From positions 124,001-188,000 of the forward strand of contig NVWB01000001.1 in the NCBI GenBank assembly GCA_002733575.1: a DNA stretch of 64,000 nucleotides, in the 5' to 3' direction. Position numbers and translations under genes: made by a program. Origin of the DNA: Blastopirellula sp. (lineage in GTDB: Bacteria > Planctomycetota > Planctomycetia > Pirellulales > Pirellulaceae). The notes beneath the pieces were generated by a model. That model did no database searches. It saw only the letters and a list, made by a program, of their open reading frames with translations, and was not told the origin of the DNA. Below, one piece after another: positions 8,939 through 18,670 of the stretch; the first letter of the stretch is position 1, and each line of letters starts with the position of its first letter.

Positions 8939-9759
8939 TCGGCTCCTTCGTCTGTAAAGACATGTTCGAGGGTGGGGAACTTGCGGGCGCGGACTTCTTC
9001 GGCGTAGGAGCGTACGGCCTCTGCGGCATCATTGGCCAGATGAGCATAGCGTTTGACAAACTTCGGTTTGAATTCGTCGAACAGGCCAAGCATGTCGTCG
9101 ATCACAAGGATCTGCCCATCGCACCCTGCCGAGGCACCAATGCCCACAGTGGGTATGGCGATCTCCGAGGTGATCTCATTGGCCAGCGCTGCGGGTAGCT
9201 TTTCCAATACGACCGAAAATGCTCCTGCTTCGGCCACGGCGCGGGCATCGTCACGGATGCGCGCGGCGTCGTCGCCCTTGCCCTGCACATGGTAGCCGCC
9301 GAGAGCGTTTATCGATTGGGGAGTCAGGCCGATATGCGCCATTACCGGAATACCGCGCAGAACCAGAAATCGGATGGTCTCAGCCATATGCCGACCACCT
9401 TCCAGCTTGACGGCCCCAGCGCCGGTGTCGGCCATGATCCGAGCGGCATTGCGCAGGGCTTGCCGGGGGCTTTCCTCGTAGCTGGCGAAGGGCATGTCCA
9501 CCACCATCAGCGCCCGTTCCAGCCCACGCGCCACGGCCTGACCATGCAGGACCATCATTTCCATCGTCACCGGCAGGGTTGAGGGCAGCCCGTGCAACAC
9601 CATGCCGACGCTGTCGCCCACGAGCACCAGATCGCAATGGGTATCGACGATCCGCGCGATCGGCGTGGTATAGGCTGTCAGGCAGACCAGCGGCGTGCCA
9701 CCCTTTCTGGCGCGCACATCGGCGGCGCTGAGGGCTTTCTGGGGGTTGGATTGGCTCAT
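8935..9759 (-). CDS. panB: 3-methyl-2-oxobutanoate hydroxymethyltransferase
   Basis: A 274-residue PanB that makes ketopantoate from alpha-ketoisovalerate and methylene-tetrahydrofolate, the first committed step to pantothenate. Visible family motifs are [13 protein letters not shown] near the N-terminus, [11 protein letters not shown] (metal-binding Asp), [18 protein letters not shown], and [16 protein letters not shown]. It forms a pair with panC, and 103 bp separate it from nadC upstream on the same strand. Full length and intact. Confidence 0.96.
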   Translation of the reverse strand: MSQSNPQKALSAADVRARKGGTPLVCLTAYTTPIARIVDTHCDLVLVGDSVGMVLHGLPSTLPVTMEMMVLHGQAVARGLERALMVVDMPFASYEESPRQALRNAARIMADTGAGAVKLEGGRHMAETIRFLVLRGIPVMAHIGLTPQSINALGGYHVQGKGDDAARIRDDARAVAEAGAFSVVLEKLPAALANEITSEIAIPTVGIGASAGCDGQILVIDDMLGLFDEFKPKFVKRYAHLANDAAEAVRSYAEEVRARKFPTLEHVFTDEGAE

Positions 9760-9862
9760 CTTGATCCTTCGTGTTGACCTACGTCAGGCAATGCCGGAAT
9801 ACGGGGCGGCTTCGCAAGTGCAGCGCAACATTATTGCGCGACGGATTTGTTGGTTTACCCGC

Positions 9863-10711
9863 TTAGAAGTCCAACCCAAGGTCGAGCGTCTGAGCCGAAT
9901 GTGTCAGCGCGCCGGAAGAGATATAGTCAACCCCCGTCGCGGCCACTTCGGCCACCCGTTCGAGCCGCATGTTGCCGGATGCTTCCAGGACGACCCGCCC
10001 TGCGACCATGGCGACTGCTTCGCGCAAGCTGGGCGTGTCCATATTGTCGAGCAGCACCGCATCCGCGCCACCTTCGTCTAATACTTCTGCAAGCTGGTCC
10101 AGCCGGTCGACCTCGATCTCGGTTCGAATCATGTGTGAGCCGTTGGCCTTGACCGCGCGCAAAACGGGCCGGATGCCCCCGGCGGCGGCGATGTGGTTGT
10201 CCTTGATGAGGATGGCGTCGGAGAGCGAAAAGCGATGGTTAAAGCCGCCGCCGTGCAGAACCGCCTGCTTCTCGACCAGCCGCAGGCCGGGTGTTGTCTT
10301 GCGGGTACAGGTAATCCGCGTCTCCGTACCTTCGGTTTCAGCAACGTAAGCAGCGGTTAGCGTGGCGATGCCCGACAGGCGTCCGGCAAAGTTCAGTGCC
10401 ACACGCTCGCCTGACAGGATCGAGGCGGCGCTGCCTTCGATTTCCAACAGTGTTTGCCCTGCGGTAAAAACTGTGCCGTCGGTGACCAGGGTTTTGATCT
10501 CCAGCGCGGGATCAACCAACCGGAAGGCCAGTGCAGCGACCTGCATTCCGGAGGCCACGCCTGAGCCGCGTGCATTGAGCCGGGCGGTATAGTTCACATC
10601 GGGTGGGATTACTGCGCGGGTCGTCACATCACCGTAACTGCCAAGATCTTCCATCAGGGCGTTGCGAACCAACGGTTCAAGAACCAGATCGGGGAGAGAA
10701 GCGGATGTCAT
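9863..10711 (-). CDS. nadC: Nicotinate-nucleotide diphosphorylase (carboxylating)
   Basis: A 282-residue NadC (quinolinate phosphoribosyltransferase) converting quinolinate and PRPP to nicotinate mononucleotide. Motifs: LMEDLGSYGDVTTRAV at the N-terminus, ERVALNFAGRLSGIATLT, TRKTTPGLRLVEKQAV, HRFSLSDAILIKDNH and the C-terminal YISSGALTHS. I chose the ATG at 10711, which overlaps the nadB stop by 4 bp, rather than an in-frame Met 19 codons earlier inside nadB. Part of the de novo NAD operon nadA-nadB-nadC. Confidence 0.96.
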   Translation of the reverse strand: MTSASLPDLVLEPLVRNALMEDLGSYGDVTTRAVIPPDVNYTARLNARGSGVASGMQVAALAFRLVDPALEIKTLVTDGTVFTAGQTLLEIEGSAASILSGERVALNFAGRLSGIATLTAAYVAETEGTETRITCTRKTTPGLRLVEKQAVLHGGGFNHRFSLSDAILIKDNHIAAAGGIRPVLRAVKANGSHMIRTEIEVDRLDQLAEVLDEGGADAVLLDNMDTPSLREAVAMVAGRVVLEASGNMRLERVAEVAATGVDYISSGALTHSAQTLDLGLDF

Positions 10712-12276
10712 CTGCAGTTTTCCATTTCCATGTCGCGGATTTCCATAGCCTGTTTCAGCGTCAGACACTGGCGGTGGCAGGCTTCACTGGAAGTCTGAGT
10801 ATAGTCCGACCGGGCATGCGCCCCGCGGCTTTCTTTGCGCTTCAGGGCGGCGGCGGCGATCAAGGTCGCCGTCGCGCACATGTTCTGAAAATTGTCGGAG
10901 GACTGACTTGCCTCTGCCAGCTTCTGAATTTTGCGGAGCGCGTGACGCAACCCAGCCTCATCCCTGATGACACCAACGCAGTCAGACATCGTTTGCCGCA
11001 GGGACCAGATTGCGGCAGCATCAGCAACATCTCCGCCGGACCTGAAATCAATCACAACCGGATCGGCTGCGTCGCAAGATACTTGGGTAGAATTGATGTC
11101 CTGCGCGCAGATGCGCGCATAGACCAGCGCCTCCAGCAAACCGTTTGACGCAAGCCGGTTGGCGCCATGAAGACCGGTCGATGACGCTTCGCCACAGACC
11201 CAAAGGTTGCCAAGTGTCGTGCCGCCTTGCCGGTCTGTCGCGATGCCGCCCATATGATAATGCGCCGCGGCGACGACGGGGATCGGGTCACGGACCGGGT
11301 CGATACCGTGTCTCTGACAGGCGGCGGCAACAGCAGGAAAATCAGTGGTAATACGCGCACCGATGGCTGCGCGCGTGTCCAGCATCGGTCGCATTCGGGC
11401 TTGCGACTGAGCAAACACGGCACGCGCAACCACATCTCGTGGCGCAAGTTCGCCGTCGGGGTGCACATTAGCCATGAAGCGGGAGCCATCACGGTTGATC
11501 AGGATTGCGCCTTCGCCGCGCAGTGCCTCGGTTGCAAGTGGGGCCGGATCTTCTGCGACGTCGATCGCGGTCGGATGAAACTGAACAAATTCCGCATCGG
11601 CAATTTCCGCACCTGCGCGTGCAGCCATTCCAACGACCTGGCCACAGATACGCGCCGGGTTTGTGGTTTTCGCATAGAGCGCCGCTGATCCGCCGCCCGC
11701 CATTAAGTAAGCGCTGCCGTGGATCATGACCGGTGCAGACCCGGCTGGATCCGATGTCTGAACAACCACCCCGATGACCGAACCAGCGAAGGTTTCCAAC
11801 CGGGCCGCCATCACGCCTTCCATCACTTGTATTGAGCGTGTGGATTTCACCTGCTCTATCAGCGCGTTCATGATCGCCACGCCTGCCTGATCGCCCTTCA
11901 CCCGAACAACGCGTGCAAAACTGTGGGCAGCCTCGCGTGATAGCACATACTCACCGCCTGGTTTCCGGTCAAAAGGAGCACCCAGGTTTGTCAGGTCCAG
12001 AATGTGATAGCGTGCTGCCTGGGTTACCTGCGCAGCAACGTTCGCGTCCACAGTGCCGGCACCGGCACGCACCGTATCAGCGGCATGAGCGCGCGGACTG
12101 TCCTTTGGGTCCATTGCCGCTGCAACCCCGCCCTGCGCCCGGGAGGAGCTTGTTCCCTTGCCGAGGGGTTCTGGTGACAGGATCAGAACCGGGCGTGGTG
12201 CAAGGTTAAGCGCCGCGTAAATTGCGGCAAGCCCAGCCCCGATGATCACTACGCGGTCTGTTGTAATTTTCTGCAA
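10708..12276 (-). CDS. nadB: L-aspartate oxidase
   Basis: A 522-residue FAD enzyme oxidising L-aspartate to iminoaspartate, the first step of de novo NAD synthesis. The N-terminal VVIIGAGLAAIYAAL dinucleotide fold is present, followed by SSSRAQGGVAAA, FVQFHPTA, TEALRGEGAILIN and the GLHGANRLASNGLLEALV flavin-binding signature. It is flanked by nadA (10 bp upstream) and nadC (4-bp overlap). The first residues lack a longer leader seen in some homologues, but the glycine motif sits at the normal place. Confidence 0.95.
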   Translation of the reverse strand: MQKITTDRVVIIGAGLAAIYAALNLAPRPVLILSPEPLGKGTSSSRAQGGVAAAMDPKDSPRAHAADTVRAGAGTVDANVAAQVTQAARYHILDLTNLGAPFDRKPGGEYVLSREAAHSFARVVRVKGDQAGVAIMNALIEQVKSTRSIQVMEGVMAARLETFAGSVIGVVVQTSDPAGSAPVMIHGSAYLMAGGGSAALYAKTTNPARICGQVVGMAARAGAEIADAEFVQFHPTAIDVAEDPAPLATEALRGEGAILINRDGSRFMANVHPDGELAPRDVVARAVFAQSQARMRPMLDTRAAIGARITTDFPAVAAACQRHGIDPVRDPIPVVAAAHYHMGGIATDRQGGTTLGNLWVCGEASSTGLHGANRLASNGLLEALVYARICAQDINSTQVSCDAADPVVIDFRSGGDVADAAAIWSLRQTMSDCVGVIRDEAGLRHALRKIQKLAEASQSSDNFQNMCATATLIAAAALKRKESRGAHARSDYTQTSSEACHRQCLTLKQAMEIRDMEMENCR

Positions 12277-12286
12277 CTGCGCGGCC

Positions 12287-13336
12287 TCAGATATCGAGTT
12301 GCCGCGACAAGTTAATCATGCGCATTACCGACTTTCGGGCATCCCGCGCGATGGCCTCGTCGACCTCGACTTGATTGGTCATCGTGTGCAACACATACAG
12401 GATTTTCTCGAGTGTGATTTTTTTCATGTAAGGGCAGATATTGCAGGGTTTGGCGAATTCGACCTGCGGCAGTTCATCTGCGATATTGGAAGCCATCGAG
12501 CACTCTGTAACCAGCATCACCTGCTCTGCGTTGCTTTGTTTAAGCCAGTTCACGATGCCCGAAGTCGAGCCGGTATAATCTGCCTCAGCGACCACATCCG
12601 GTGTGCATTCTGGATGTGCAATGATTTTTGATTCGGGCGCGTGCTCACGATAGGCGCGCAGGTCGGCGACGGTGTAAAGCTCGTGCACAATGCAGGAACC
12701 GTTCCACCAGACCACCTTCTTTGTCGATTGGTTAGCCACATTCTGCGCCAGATACTTGTCCGGCGTCATGATGACAGTGTCGCTGTCCTGCGCTTCGACG
12801 ATTTGCAATGCGTTGGCAGAGGTGCAGCAAATATCAGATGCGGCTTTCACCTCTGCCGTAGTGTTAACGTAAGACACCACTGGCGCACCAGGATATTTCG
12901 CCCGCATTTGGGCGACACCTTCGGCGGTAATGCTTTCCGCCAGCGAACAACCAGCTTCCATATCCGGCATCAGGACGGTTTTTTCCGGACTCAGGATTTT
13001 TGACGTCTCCGCCATGAAATGTACACCGCATTGGACAATCACGTCGGCCTTGACCTCGGTGGCCTTGATTGCAAGCTGCAGACTGTCTCCAACAAAATCA
13101 GCCACGCCGTGAAAGATTTCGGGGGTCATGTAGTTGTGGCCGAGGATGACCGCGTTGCGCTCTTTCTTAAGCTGGTTGGTCGCGCGCACATAGGGCGCGT
13201 AGATTGCCCAGTCCGGAGGCGAAACCACTCGACTCATTCTGCAATAGGTGTCGTTCATCGACGCGGCCAGTGCGGGCGAGGGCGTAAGGTCATAGATTTC
13301 GGAAAGGGCGGAGCGGACAGCAGAGAGGTCGAGCAA
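12287..13336 (-). CDS. nadA: Quinolinate synthase (4Fe-4S)
   Basis: A 349-residue NadA that condenses iminoaspartate with dihydroxyacetone phosphate to quinolinate, using a 4Fe-4S cluster. The expected cysteines are visible in VQCGVHFMAETS, AHPECTPDV and the C-terminal FAKPCNICPYMKKITL. NAVILGHNYMTPEI near the N-terminus is a family signature. It is the first gene of the minus-strand nad/pan operon. A palindrome at 13379-13395, about 43 bp before the start, is a candidate operator. Confidence 0.95.
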   Translation of the reverse strand: MLDLSAVRSALSEIYDLTPSPALAASMNDTYCRMSRVVSPPDWAIYAPYVRATNQLKKERNAVILGHNYMTPEIFHGVADFVGDSLQLAIKATEVKADVIVQCGVHFMAETSKILSPEKTVLMPDMEAGCSLAESITAEGVAQMRAKYPGAPVVSYVNTTAEVKAASDICCTSANALQIVEAQDSDTVIMTPDKYLAQNVANQSTKKVVWWNGSCIVHELYTVADLRAYREHAPESKIIAHPECTPDVVAEADYTGSTSGIVNWLKQSNAEQVMLVTECSMASNIADELPQVEFAKPCNICPYMKKITLEKILYVLHTMTNQVEVDEAIARDARKSVMRMINLSRQLDI

Positions 13337-13378
13337 TGGGTAGGTTCCCGGAAATTAAACTGATCGCTTCATTACGCA

Positions 13379-13395
13379 GTTTACGTAAGGTAAGC
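13379..13395. promoter_or_regulatory. Palindromic site upstream of nadA
   Basis: GTTTAC-GTAAG-GTAAGC carries the half-sites TTAC and GTAA five bases apart. It lies 43 bp before the nadA start. The same spacing and half-sites occur at 13857-13873 before the bio operon. A NAD- or biotin-responsive repressor site is possible; the regulator is not in the window. Confidence 0.45.
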
Positions 13396-13856
13396 CAGTA
13401 CTTTCGACCAAAAATCGACCGCTACCGACAATAATCTGTGAAAGCCCCTGGATTATGAGAGTCCGGAATTTCTCTCCGGGAATAGCAGCGAACTCGGGCA
13501 GAGCATTTTTCTGTTCTGACGGGCTTTCCAAATACCATTTTTGTCAGCAGTTTTCTGCGACTATCCTCTGCCAAGATATTTTGATCTGCGGCAACCCGGT
13601 CCTTTTTCTACCCAGATGTGCTTGAGGAGGTGGATTGCACGGTCGTTCAGAAAGGCTCTGCTGTTGGTGAAGGCGGTCCGCCTGCTGGCTGAAATGAAGG
13701 CTGATGGGGAATCTGCCACCGTCGGCCAAACCTACTTGTCAAATAACTGTCGGCAGAAACGACCCCGTTACCGAAGTCCCGAGCCTAGAGCGGAGTAACG
13801 GATCTTGACGAAAAATCGATCATTGCCAAACGGAAAGCAACTGTTTAGGAACCGGA

Positions 13857-13873
13857 CCTTACGTAGGGTAAGG
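13857..13873. promoter_or_regulatory. Palindromic site upstream of the bio operon
   Basis: CCTTAC-GTAGG-GTAAGG is a perfect 6-bp inverted repeat around five bases. It lies 145 bp before the bioF start and shares half-sites and spacing with the nadA site at 13379-13395. It differs from the TTATMKATAA-type site known for the alphaproteobacterial biotin repressor BioR. Confidence 0.5.
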
Positions 13874-14018
13874 CTGTCGAGCATATGAATGAGCCCTTGC
13901 ACGTTTGTCGGCGACTCTAAAGGAAATTAACGAAACCAATCCAAAGTAGTGTCGTGCAAGGTTCTTTACTTTACAGGCTATCGAACTGTACGGCAGAACT
14001 CACCTGAGGCAATCGATC

Positions 14019-15155
14019 GTGACTTATCTGAAACGTTATTTAGACGCTCTTGACTCTTTGAAGTCGCGAGGTCGCCATCGCATTCTTGCTCCTCGAGCGG
14101 GCCATGATTTTGTATCTAATGACTATTTGGGGCTTGCCGGTTCAGAGATCTTAAATAGTGCCGCGAAAGCTGCACTGGATCGCGGTGTCAGCCTTGGATC
14201 TGGCGGTTCCCGCCTTTTGCGGGGCAATACGAGTGAGCATGAATTGCTCGAAACAGAGGCCGCAACGTTTTTCAACACAGAACGCGCTTTGTTTTTCGGA
14301 GCAGGGTTTACCGCAAACAGCGCGATTTTTAGCAGCTTACCTGACCGGGATGATCTTGTTGTCCATGACGCGCTCATTCATGCCAGCGCCCATGACGGCA
14401 TGCGCCTGGGACGCGCCGACACTGTGGCATTTGCGCATAACAATGTGACCCACGCTGAAAACCTGATAAAAGATTGGCGGGCCAAAGGGGGCGCCGGTCG
14501 TATCTGGCTGGCTTTTGAATCCGTTTACAGCATGGACGGCGATCTGGCACCGGTTGAGGATCTGGTCGCGTTGGCCAATCAGCATGATGCATTCATTCTT
14601 GCAGATGAAGCACATGCCACCGGAGTGTTTGGCGACCATGGTCGTGGGCTGATGCATAATTATGCAAGAGCGGAAAACGTGCTGACCTTGCACACTTGTG
14701 GAAAAGGTTTGGGGGTGTCCGGCGCACTTGTCTGTGGAGCGTCCCCATTAATTGACACGCTGATTAACCGAGCCCGCGGGTTCGTGTTTGCCACGGCGCC
14801 TTCCCCTCTGACCGCAACATTGGTACGCGCTGCGTTGGCAGAGATACGAATGTCTGAACAGCGGCAAACTGAGTTGAAAAGCCTCGTTGCTCATGCGCAT
14901 GCGCTTGCCGAGAAACACTGTGGGCTCAGCAACCTCAGTTCGCAGATCATACCCGTGATAATCGGGGCTGATAAAACAACAATGGGTTGCGCCGCAGAAC
15001 TTCAGGCGAACGGCTTTGATATTCGTGGAATTCGCCCACCAACTGTACCACAGGACACATCCCGCCTGCGGATATCCATAACGCTAAACACTTCTGCTGA
15101 AATTATCAGCGAGATGTTTGCCATTCTTGGGAAAGAGTTAGAGACTCTCCGATGA
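14019..15155 (+). CDS. bioF: 8-amino-7-oxononanoate synthase
   Basis: A 378-residue PLP enzyme that condenses pimeloyl thioester with alanine in biotin synthesis. Motifs: FVSNDYLGLAG, GSGGSRLLRGN, DALIHASAHDGMRLG, ADEAHATGVFGDHGRG and HTCGKGLGVSGA with the PLP lysine. The start is GTG at 14019, preceded by GAGG nine bases upstream. It heads a bioF-bioD-bioA set with overlapping junctions. A second, quite different and broken bioF follows bioB at 18146, which suggests this bioFDA set has a separate origin from bioB. Confidence 0.94.
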   Translation: MTYLKRYLDALDSLKSRGRHRILAPRAGHDFVSNDYLGLAGSEILNSAAKAALDRGVSLGSGGSRLLRGNTSEHELLETEAATFFNTERALFFGAGFTANSAIFSSLPDRDDLVVHDALIHASAHDGMRLGRADTVAFAHNNVTHAENLIKDWRAKGGAGRIWLAFESVYSMDGDLAPVEDLVALANQHDAFILADEAHATGVFGDHGRGLMHNYARAENVLTLHTCGKGLGVSGALVCGASPLIDTLINRARGFVFATAPSPLTATLVRAALAEIRMSEQRQTELKSLVAHAHALAEKHCGLSNLSSQIIPVIIGADKTTMGCAAELQANGFDIRGIRPPTVPQDTSRLRISITLNTSAEIISEMFAILGKELETLR

Positions 15156-15796
15156 CGAAGGCAATAATAGTCACCGGTACGGACACCGATATCGGCAAGA
15201 CTATTTTTGCCGCTGCTCTTACCCAAGCTCTTGCGGCGACCTACTGGAAACCGGTTCAGGCCGGGCTTGCAGGTGAAACCGACAGCCAGACTGTGGCACG
15301 CCTGTCCCGTCGGCCAGTCCTGCCCGAAGTGTATCGTTTGAAGATGCCTGCCTCACCCCACCTCGCTGCAGAGACCGAGGGTCTTGAAATAGATCCTGTT
15401 AAGCTGCAAATACCCGAAACCAGCGGACCTGTGGTGATTGAGGCAGCTGGTGGGCTGATGGTGCCGCTTAATCGTGAAAAACTGTTTCTTGATCTGATAG
15501 CAGATTGGCGCGCACCTGTGGTGCTCTGTGCGCGCACAACACTTGGGACAATAAACCACTCTCTATTGTCAATCGCTGCCTTGCATCACGCGGGGTGCCC
15601 GCTGATGGGTGTTGCGTTTGTCGGGAATACAAATCCAGACGTAGAAACAACCATTTGTGACTTTGGTGGTGTCGCCAACCTAGGTTGCCTGCCCCTACTG
15701 GATGATCTTAATTCCATGTCGTTGGCCGCCGCTTTTTCAGGGAACTTTGAAACGTGTGATTTTCTAAATTTTGAGAGAAATTTCAATGACGCCTGA
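15152..15796 (+). CDS. bioD: Dethiobiotin synthetase
   Basis: A 214-residue ATP-dependent carboxylase that closes the ureido ring of dethiobiotin. The P-loop reads VTGTDTDIGKTIFAAAL at residues 6-22, and VIEAAGGLMVPLN is the second conserved segment. Starts within the bioF stop (ATGA overlap) and ends 11 bp into bioA, so the three genes form a tightly coupled unit. Normal length. Confidence 0.94.
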   Translation: MTKAIIVTGTDTDIGKTIFAAALTQALAATYWKPVQAGLAGETDSQTVARLSRRPVLPEVYRLKMPASPHLAAETEGLEIDPVKLQIPETSGPVVIEAAGGLMVPLNREKLFLDLIADWRAPVVLCARTTLGTINHSLLSIAALHHAGCPLMGVAFVGNTNPDVETTICDFGGVANLGCLPLLDDLNSMSLAAAFSGNFETCDFLNFERNFNDA

Positions 15797-17069
15797 AGAT
15801 TTTGACCGAACGCACCTCTGGCATCCTTACACCAATGTTAGCAAACCTGGCTTGATGCACCGGGTGCGCAGTACCGAAGGTGTGCGACTGGTCTTGCAGG
15901 ATGGTACAGAGTTGATCGACGCAATGTCGTCCTGGTGGTCTGCGATCCACGGGTACCGGCATCCGAATATTATTAAGGCTGTTAAAGACCAGCTGGACTG
16001 CATGCCACATGTGATGTTTGGTGGTCTCACCCATGATCCTGCGATTGCACTGGGGCAGAAGCTTTTGCAGATCACGCCGCCATCAACCAATCGGATTTTT
16101 TATTCTGACAGCGGCTCGGTCGCGGTTGAGGTCGCCATGAAAATGGCGGTGCAGTATCATCATGCTTTGGGCAACTCTGCCAAAATCCAGTTTGCTACAA
16201 TCCGGTCGGGGTATCATGGCGACACCTGGAAAGCGATGAGCGTGTGTGATCCGGTGACGGGCATGCATGAGCTGTTTCAGGGCGCCCTCAGTATCCAGCA
16301 TTTTGTGGAAAGACCTCCCATTCGGTTTGGGGAATGCTGGAACGATGACCCGGAACAAAACGGCTTGGCGGCGCTTCGACGTGTCTTGGAAAAACATCAT
16401 GATACGCTGAGTGCGCTTATTCTTGAGCCGATAGTCCAGGGTGCAGGTGGCATGTACTTCTATCATCCCGAGTATCTGAACCAGGCACGGCACTTATGCG
16501 ATGGATTCAATCTGCTGTTGATTTTTGACGAGATCGCCACCGGCTTTGGGCGCAGCGGAAAGATGTTCGCGACCGGGCACTGCACTATAGAACCTGACAT
16601 TCTTTGCCTGGGAAAAGCACTCACGGGCGGTACCATGTCATTTGCGGCGACAATAGCTACCGAGAAAGTTGCGGAAAGCATAGGTGGCGGAAACCCAGGT
16701 GTCTTCATGCACGGCCCAACCTTCATGGCGAACCCTCTCGCCTGTGCGGCCGCCGCAGCTAGTCTTGACCTGCTGGCGACAACACCTTGGCAAAATAACG
16801 TGGCCAACATCGAAGTTCAGCTGAAAACAGAGCTTGGCCCGGCCCAGGATTTGCCGAATGTTGCAGATGTGCGCGTACTCGGAGCAATCGGCGTGATTGA
16901 AATGAACCACCGGGTAAGTGCCGAGCAGGCCCATAGGTACACCCGTAAGCTGGGCGTCTGGCTGCGGCCTTTCGGACATAATATCTACTGTATGCCTCCA
17001 TTTGTGACGAGTTCTGATGATCTGTCCCAGATCAGTGCGGCCATGTTGCATTTGGCGGAAGTTCTGTAG
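15786..17069 (+). CDS. bioA: Adenosylmethionine-8-amino-7-oxononanoate aminotransferase
   Basis: A 427-residue class III aminotransferase making 7,8-diaminopelargonate from KAPA with S-adenosylmethionine as amino donor. It shows the BioA-specific HLWHPYT start, SSWWSAIHGYRHP, YSDSGSVAVEVAMKMA, the DEIATGFGRSG motif and LGKALTGGTMS with the PLP lysine. I chose the ATG at 15786, preceded by GAGAG, giving an 11-bp overlap with bioD. Followed after 105 bp by bioB. Confidence 0.95.
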   Translation: MTPEDFDRTHLWHPYTNVSKPGLMHRVRSTEGVRLVLQDGTELIDAMSSWWSAIHGYRHPNIIKAVKDQLDCMPHVMFGGLTHDPAIALGQKLLQITPPSTNRIFYSDSGSVAVEVAMKMAVQYHHALGNSAKIQFATIRSGYHGDTWKAMSVCDPVTGMHELFQGALSIQHFVERPPIRFGECWNDDPEQNGLAALRRVLEKHHDTLSALILEPIVQGAGGMYFYHPEYLNQARHLCDGFNLLLIFDEIATGFGRSGKMFATGHCTIEPDILCLGKALTGGTMSFAATIATEKVAESIGGGNPGVFMHGPTFMANPLACAAAAASLDLLATTPWQNNVANIEVQLKTELGPAQDLPNVADVRVLGAIGVIEMNHRVSAEQAHRYTRKLGVWLRPFGHNIYCMPPFVTSSDDLSQISAAMLHLAEVL

Positions 17070-17174
17070 AGGCGGTGATTTTGCGCTGCTAAGGTCGAGT
17101 CCTGTAATGGGCAGGATAGTATTTTACGGGGCAACGAAAACTTAACACTTACTTGGCCATTAGGAGATCACATT

Positions 17175-18149
17175 TTGGACGCTAACCTTATCCGAAACGA
17201 TTGGACCCGCGAAGAAGCGGAGGCCATCTACAATCTGCCTTTCATGGATTTGCTGTACCGAGCGCAGACCGTGCACCGCGAGCATTTTGACCCGAACCAG
17301 GTGCAGAGATCCAAACTTCTGAGCATCAAGACTGGCGGCTGCGCCGAGGATTGCGCTTATTGTTCCCAGTCAGCCCGGAATGGCGCCCAATTGTCCGCCA
17401 GCAAACTGCTGGACATCAAACGTGTCATCTCCGAAGCGCGCAAGGCTAAAGATGGCGGCGCGACCCGTTATTGCATGGGGGCAGCCTGGCGCTCGCCCAA
17501 GGATCGGGACATGGCCACGCTTGAAGCAATGGTGCAGGGGGTAAAGGCTCTGGGCATGGAAACCTGCATGACGCTGGGTATGCTTGAGGATGAGCAAGTA
17601 ATCCGGTTACGCGATGCAGGCCTGGACTATTACAACCATAATATCGACACTTCCGAGAGATATTATTCCGAAATCATTACCACCCGCACATTTGCCGACC
17701 GTATCGACACATTGAACCGGGTCCGCGAAGCCGGGATCAAAGTCTGCGCTGGTGGCATTGTTGGCATGGGCGAGCAGCAATTGGACCGGGTGGACATGTT
17801 GTTGACGCTCGCGACATTGGAAAAGCACCCGGAATCGGTACCGATCAATATGCTGATCCCCATTGCCGACACGCCTTTGGCCGATGTGGCACCGCTGGAT
17901 CCGATCGAATTTGTGCGCACCGTGGCGCTGGCGCGCATCCTGATGCCCGTGACCCATGTTCGCCTATCCGCAGGTCGCACCGGCATGAGCGACGAAATGC
18001 AGGCCATGTGTTTTTTTGCCGGGGCAAACTCGATCTTTGTCGGGGATACATTGTTGACGGCTGACAATCCGGAAGAAGACAAGGACAACGCCCTGTTTGC
18101 CCGTCTCGGCATCACTGCCATGGCCGTGGGCTGCGATGGCAGCCGATGA
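17175..18149 (+). CDS. bioB: Biotin synthase
   Basis: A 324-residue radical-SAM enzyme that inserts sulfur into dethiobiotin. The SAM-cluster [14 protein letters not shown] (CxxxCxxC) is near residue 56. [16 protein letters not shown] and [11 protein letters not shown] are BioB signatures. The start is TTG at 17175 behind a TAGGAG ribosome-binding site. The stop overlaps the ATG of the bioF remnant at 18146, the ancestral bioB-bioF coupling of this group. Its codon use looks more GC-rich than the bioFDA genes upstream. Confidence 0.95.
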   Translation: MDANLIRNDWTREEAEAIYNLPFMDLLYRAQTVHREHFDPNQVQRSKLLSIKTGGCAEDCAYCSQSARNGAQLSASKLLDIKRVISEARKAKDGGATRYCMGAAWRSPKDRDMATLEAMVQGVKALGMETCMTLGMLEDEQVIRLRDAGLDYYNHNIDTSERYYSEIITTRTFADRIDTLNRVREAGIKVCAGGIVGMGEQQLDRVDMLLTLATLEKHPESVPINMLIPIADTPLADVAPLDPIEFVRTVALARILMPVTHVRLSAGRTGMSDEMQAMCFFAGANSIFVGDTLLTADNPEEDKDNALFARLGITAMAVGCDGSR

Positions 18150-18387
18150 ACACAGGAGACTTCCCGCACCACGAAAGGGCGCTGAAGACGCGCGGTCGCT
18201 ACCGTCAATTACAGCCGCGCTTAGGGCATGATTTGCTTCCAACGATTATCTTGGGCTGGCAGGCTCGGAGATGCTGCGCGATGCCGCCACCGATGCACTG
18301 GCGCGCGGGGTGCCGGTTGGGGCCGGCGGTTCACGCCTGCTGCGCGGCAGTGATGGCGAACACCAGCTGTTGGAGGCCGAAGCAGGC
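18146..18387 (+). pseudogene. Second bioF, truncated and frameshifted
   Basis: Starts ATG inside the bioB stop. The first 30 codons (RALKTRGRYRQLQPRLGHD) and then, one base out of frame, ASNDYLGLAGSEMLRDA... AGGSRLLRGSDGEHQLLEAEAG match a bioF N-terminus of about 80 codons. A single-base loss near 18233 (run of T) breaks the frame. At about 18385 the gene is cut by an IS3-family fragment. It is clearly divergent from the intact bioF at 14019. Confidence 0.8.
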
Positions 18388-18580
18388 ATCTATGTGGGCT
18401 GCAAGCGTGTGGAACGGCTGATGAAACCAAAGGCTTGAGGGGTGTAAGCCGCCGCAGGTTCGTCATCACCACGTAACGCGATCCACGGGTGCGGCTCGCT
18501 GCTGATCTGGTGGGCGGCTCGATGCCTTCAGTCGCCGGATTATCGGTTGGACAATGGGCAACACCCAGAAGGCGCAATAA
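18385..18580 (+). pseudogene. IS3-family transposase (OrfB) fragment
   Basis: VGCKRVERLM followed, after a frameshift, by GLRGVSRRRFV and a RDPR...ADLVG segment matches the middle of an IS3-group OrfB just before its DDE domain. Stops and frame changes break it. It replaces the missing rest of the second bioF, so an IS3 insertion and deletion probably destroyed that gene. Confidence 0.6.
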
Positions 18581-18670
18581 ATGATTAATGCCCTCCCAAG
18601 CATCTATTATTCCATTGCGAACAAACATACGCCTTTCTCTGGCGCTTGGAGCAAAGTAGACAAATTCATA

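Larger units (their letters stand above)
13337..14018. other. 682-bp divergent intergenic region between nadA and bioF
   Basis: I see no convincing gene; the short frames here have no family likeness. The spacer holds two palindromes of the form TTAC-N5-GTAA, at 13379-13395 and 13857-13873, and presumably both divergent promoters. It is long for a simple divergent promoter region, so it may also hold an old insertion scar. Confidence 0.4.
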
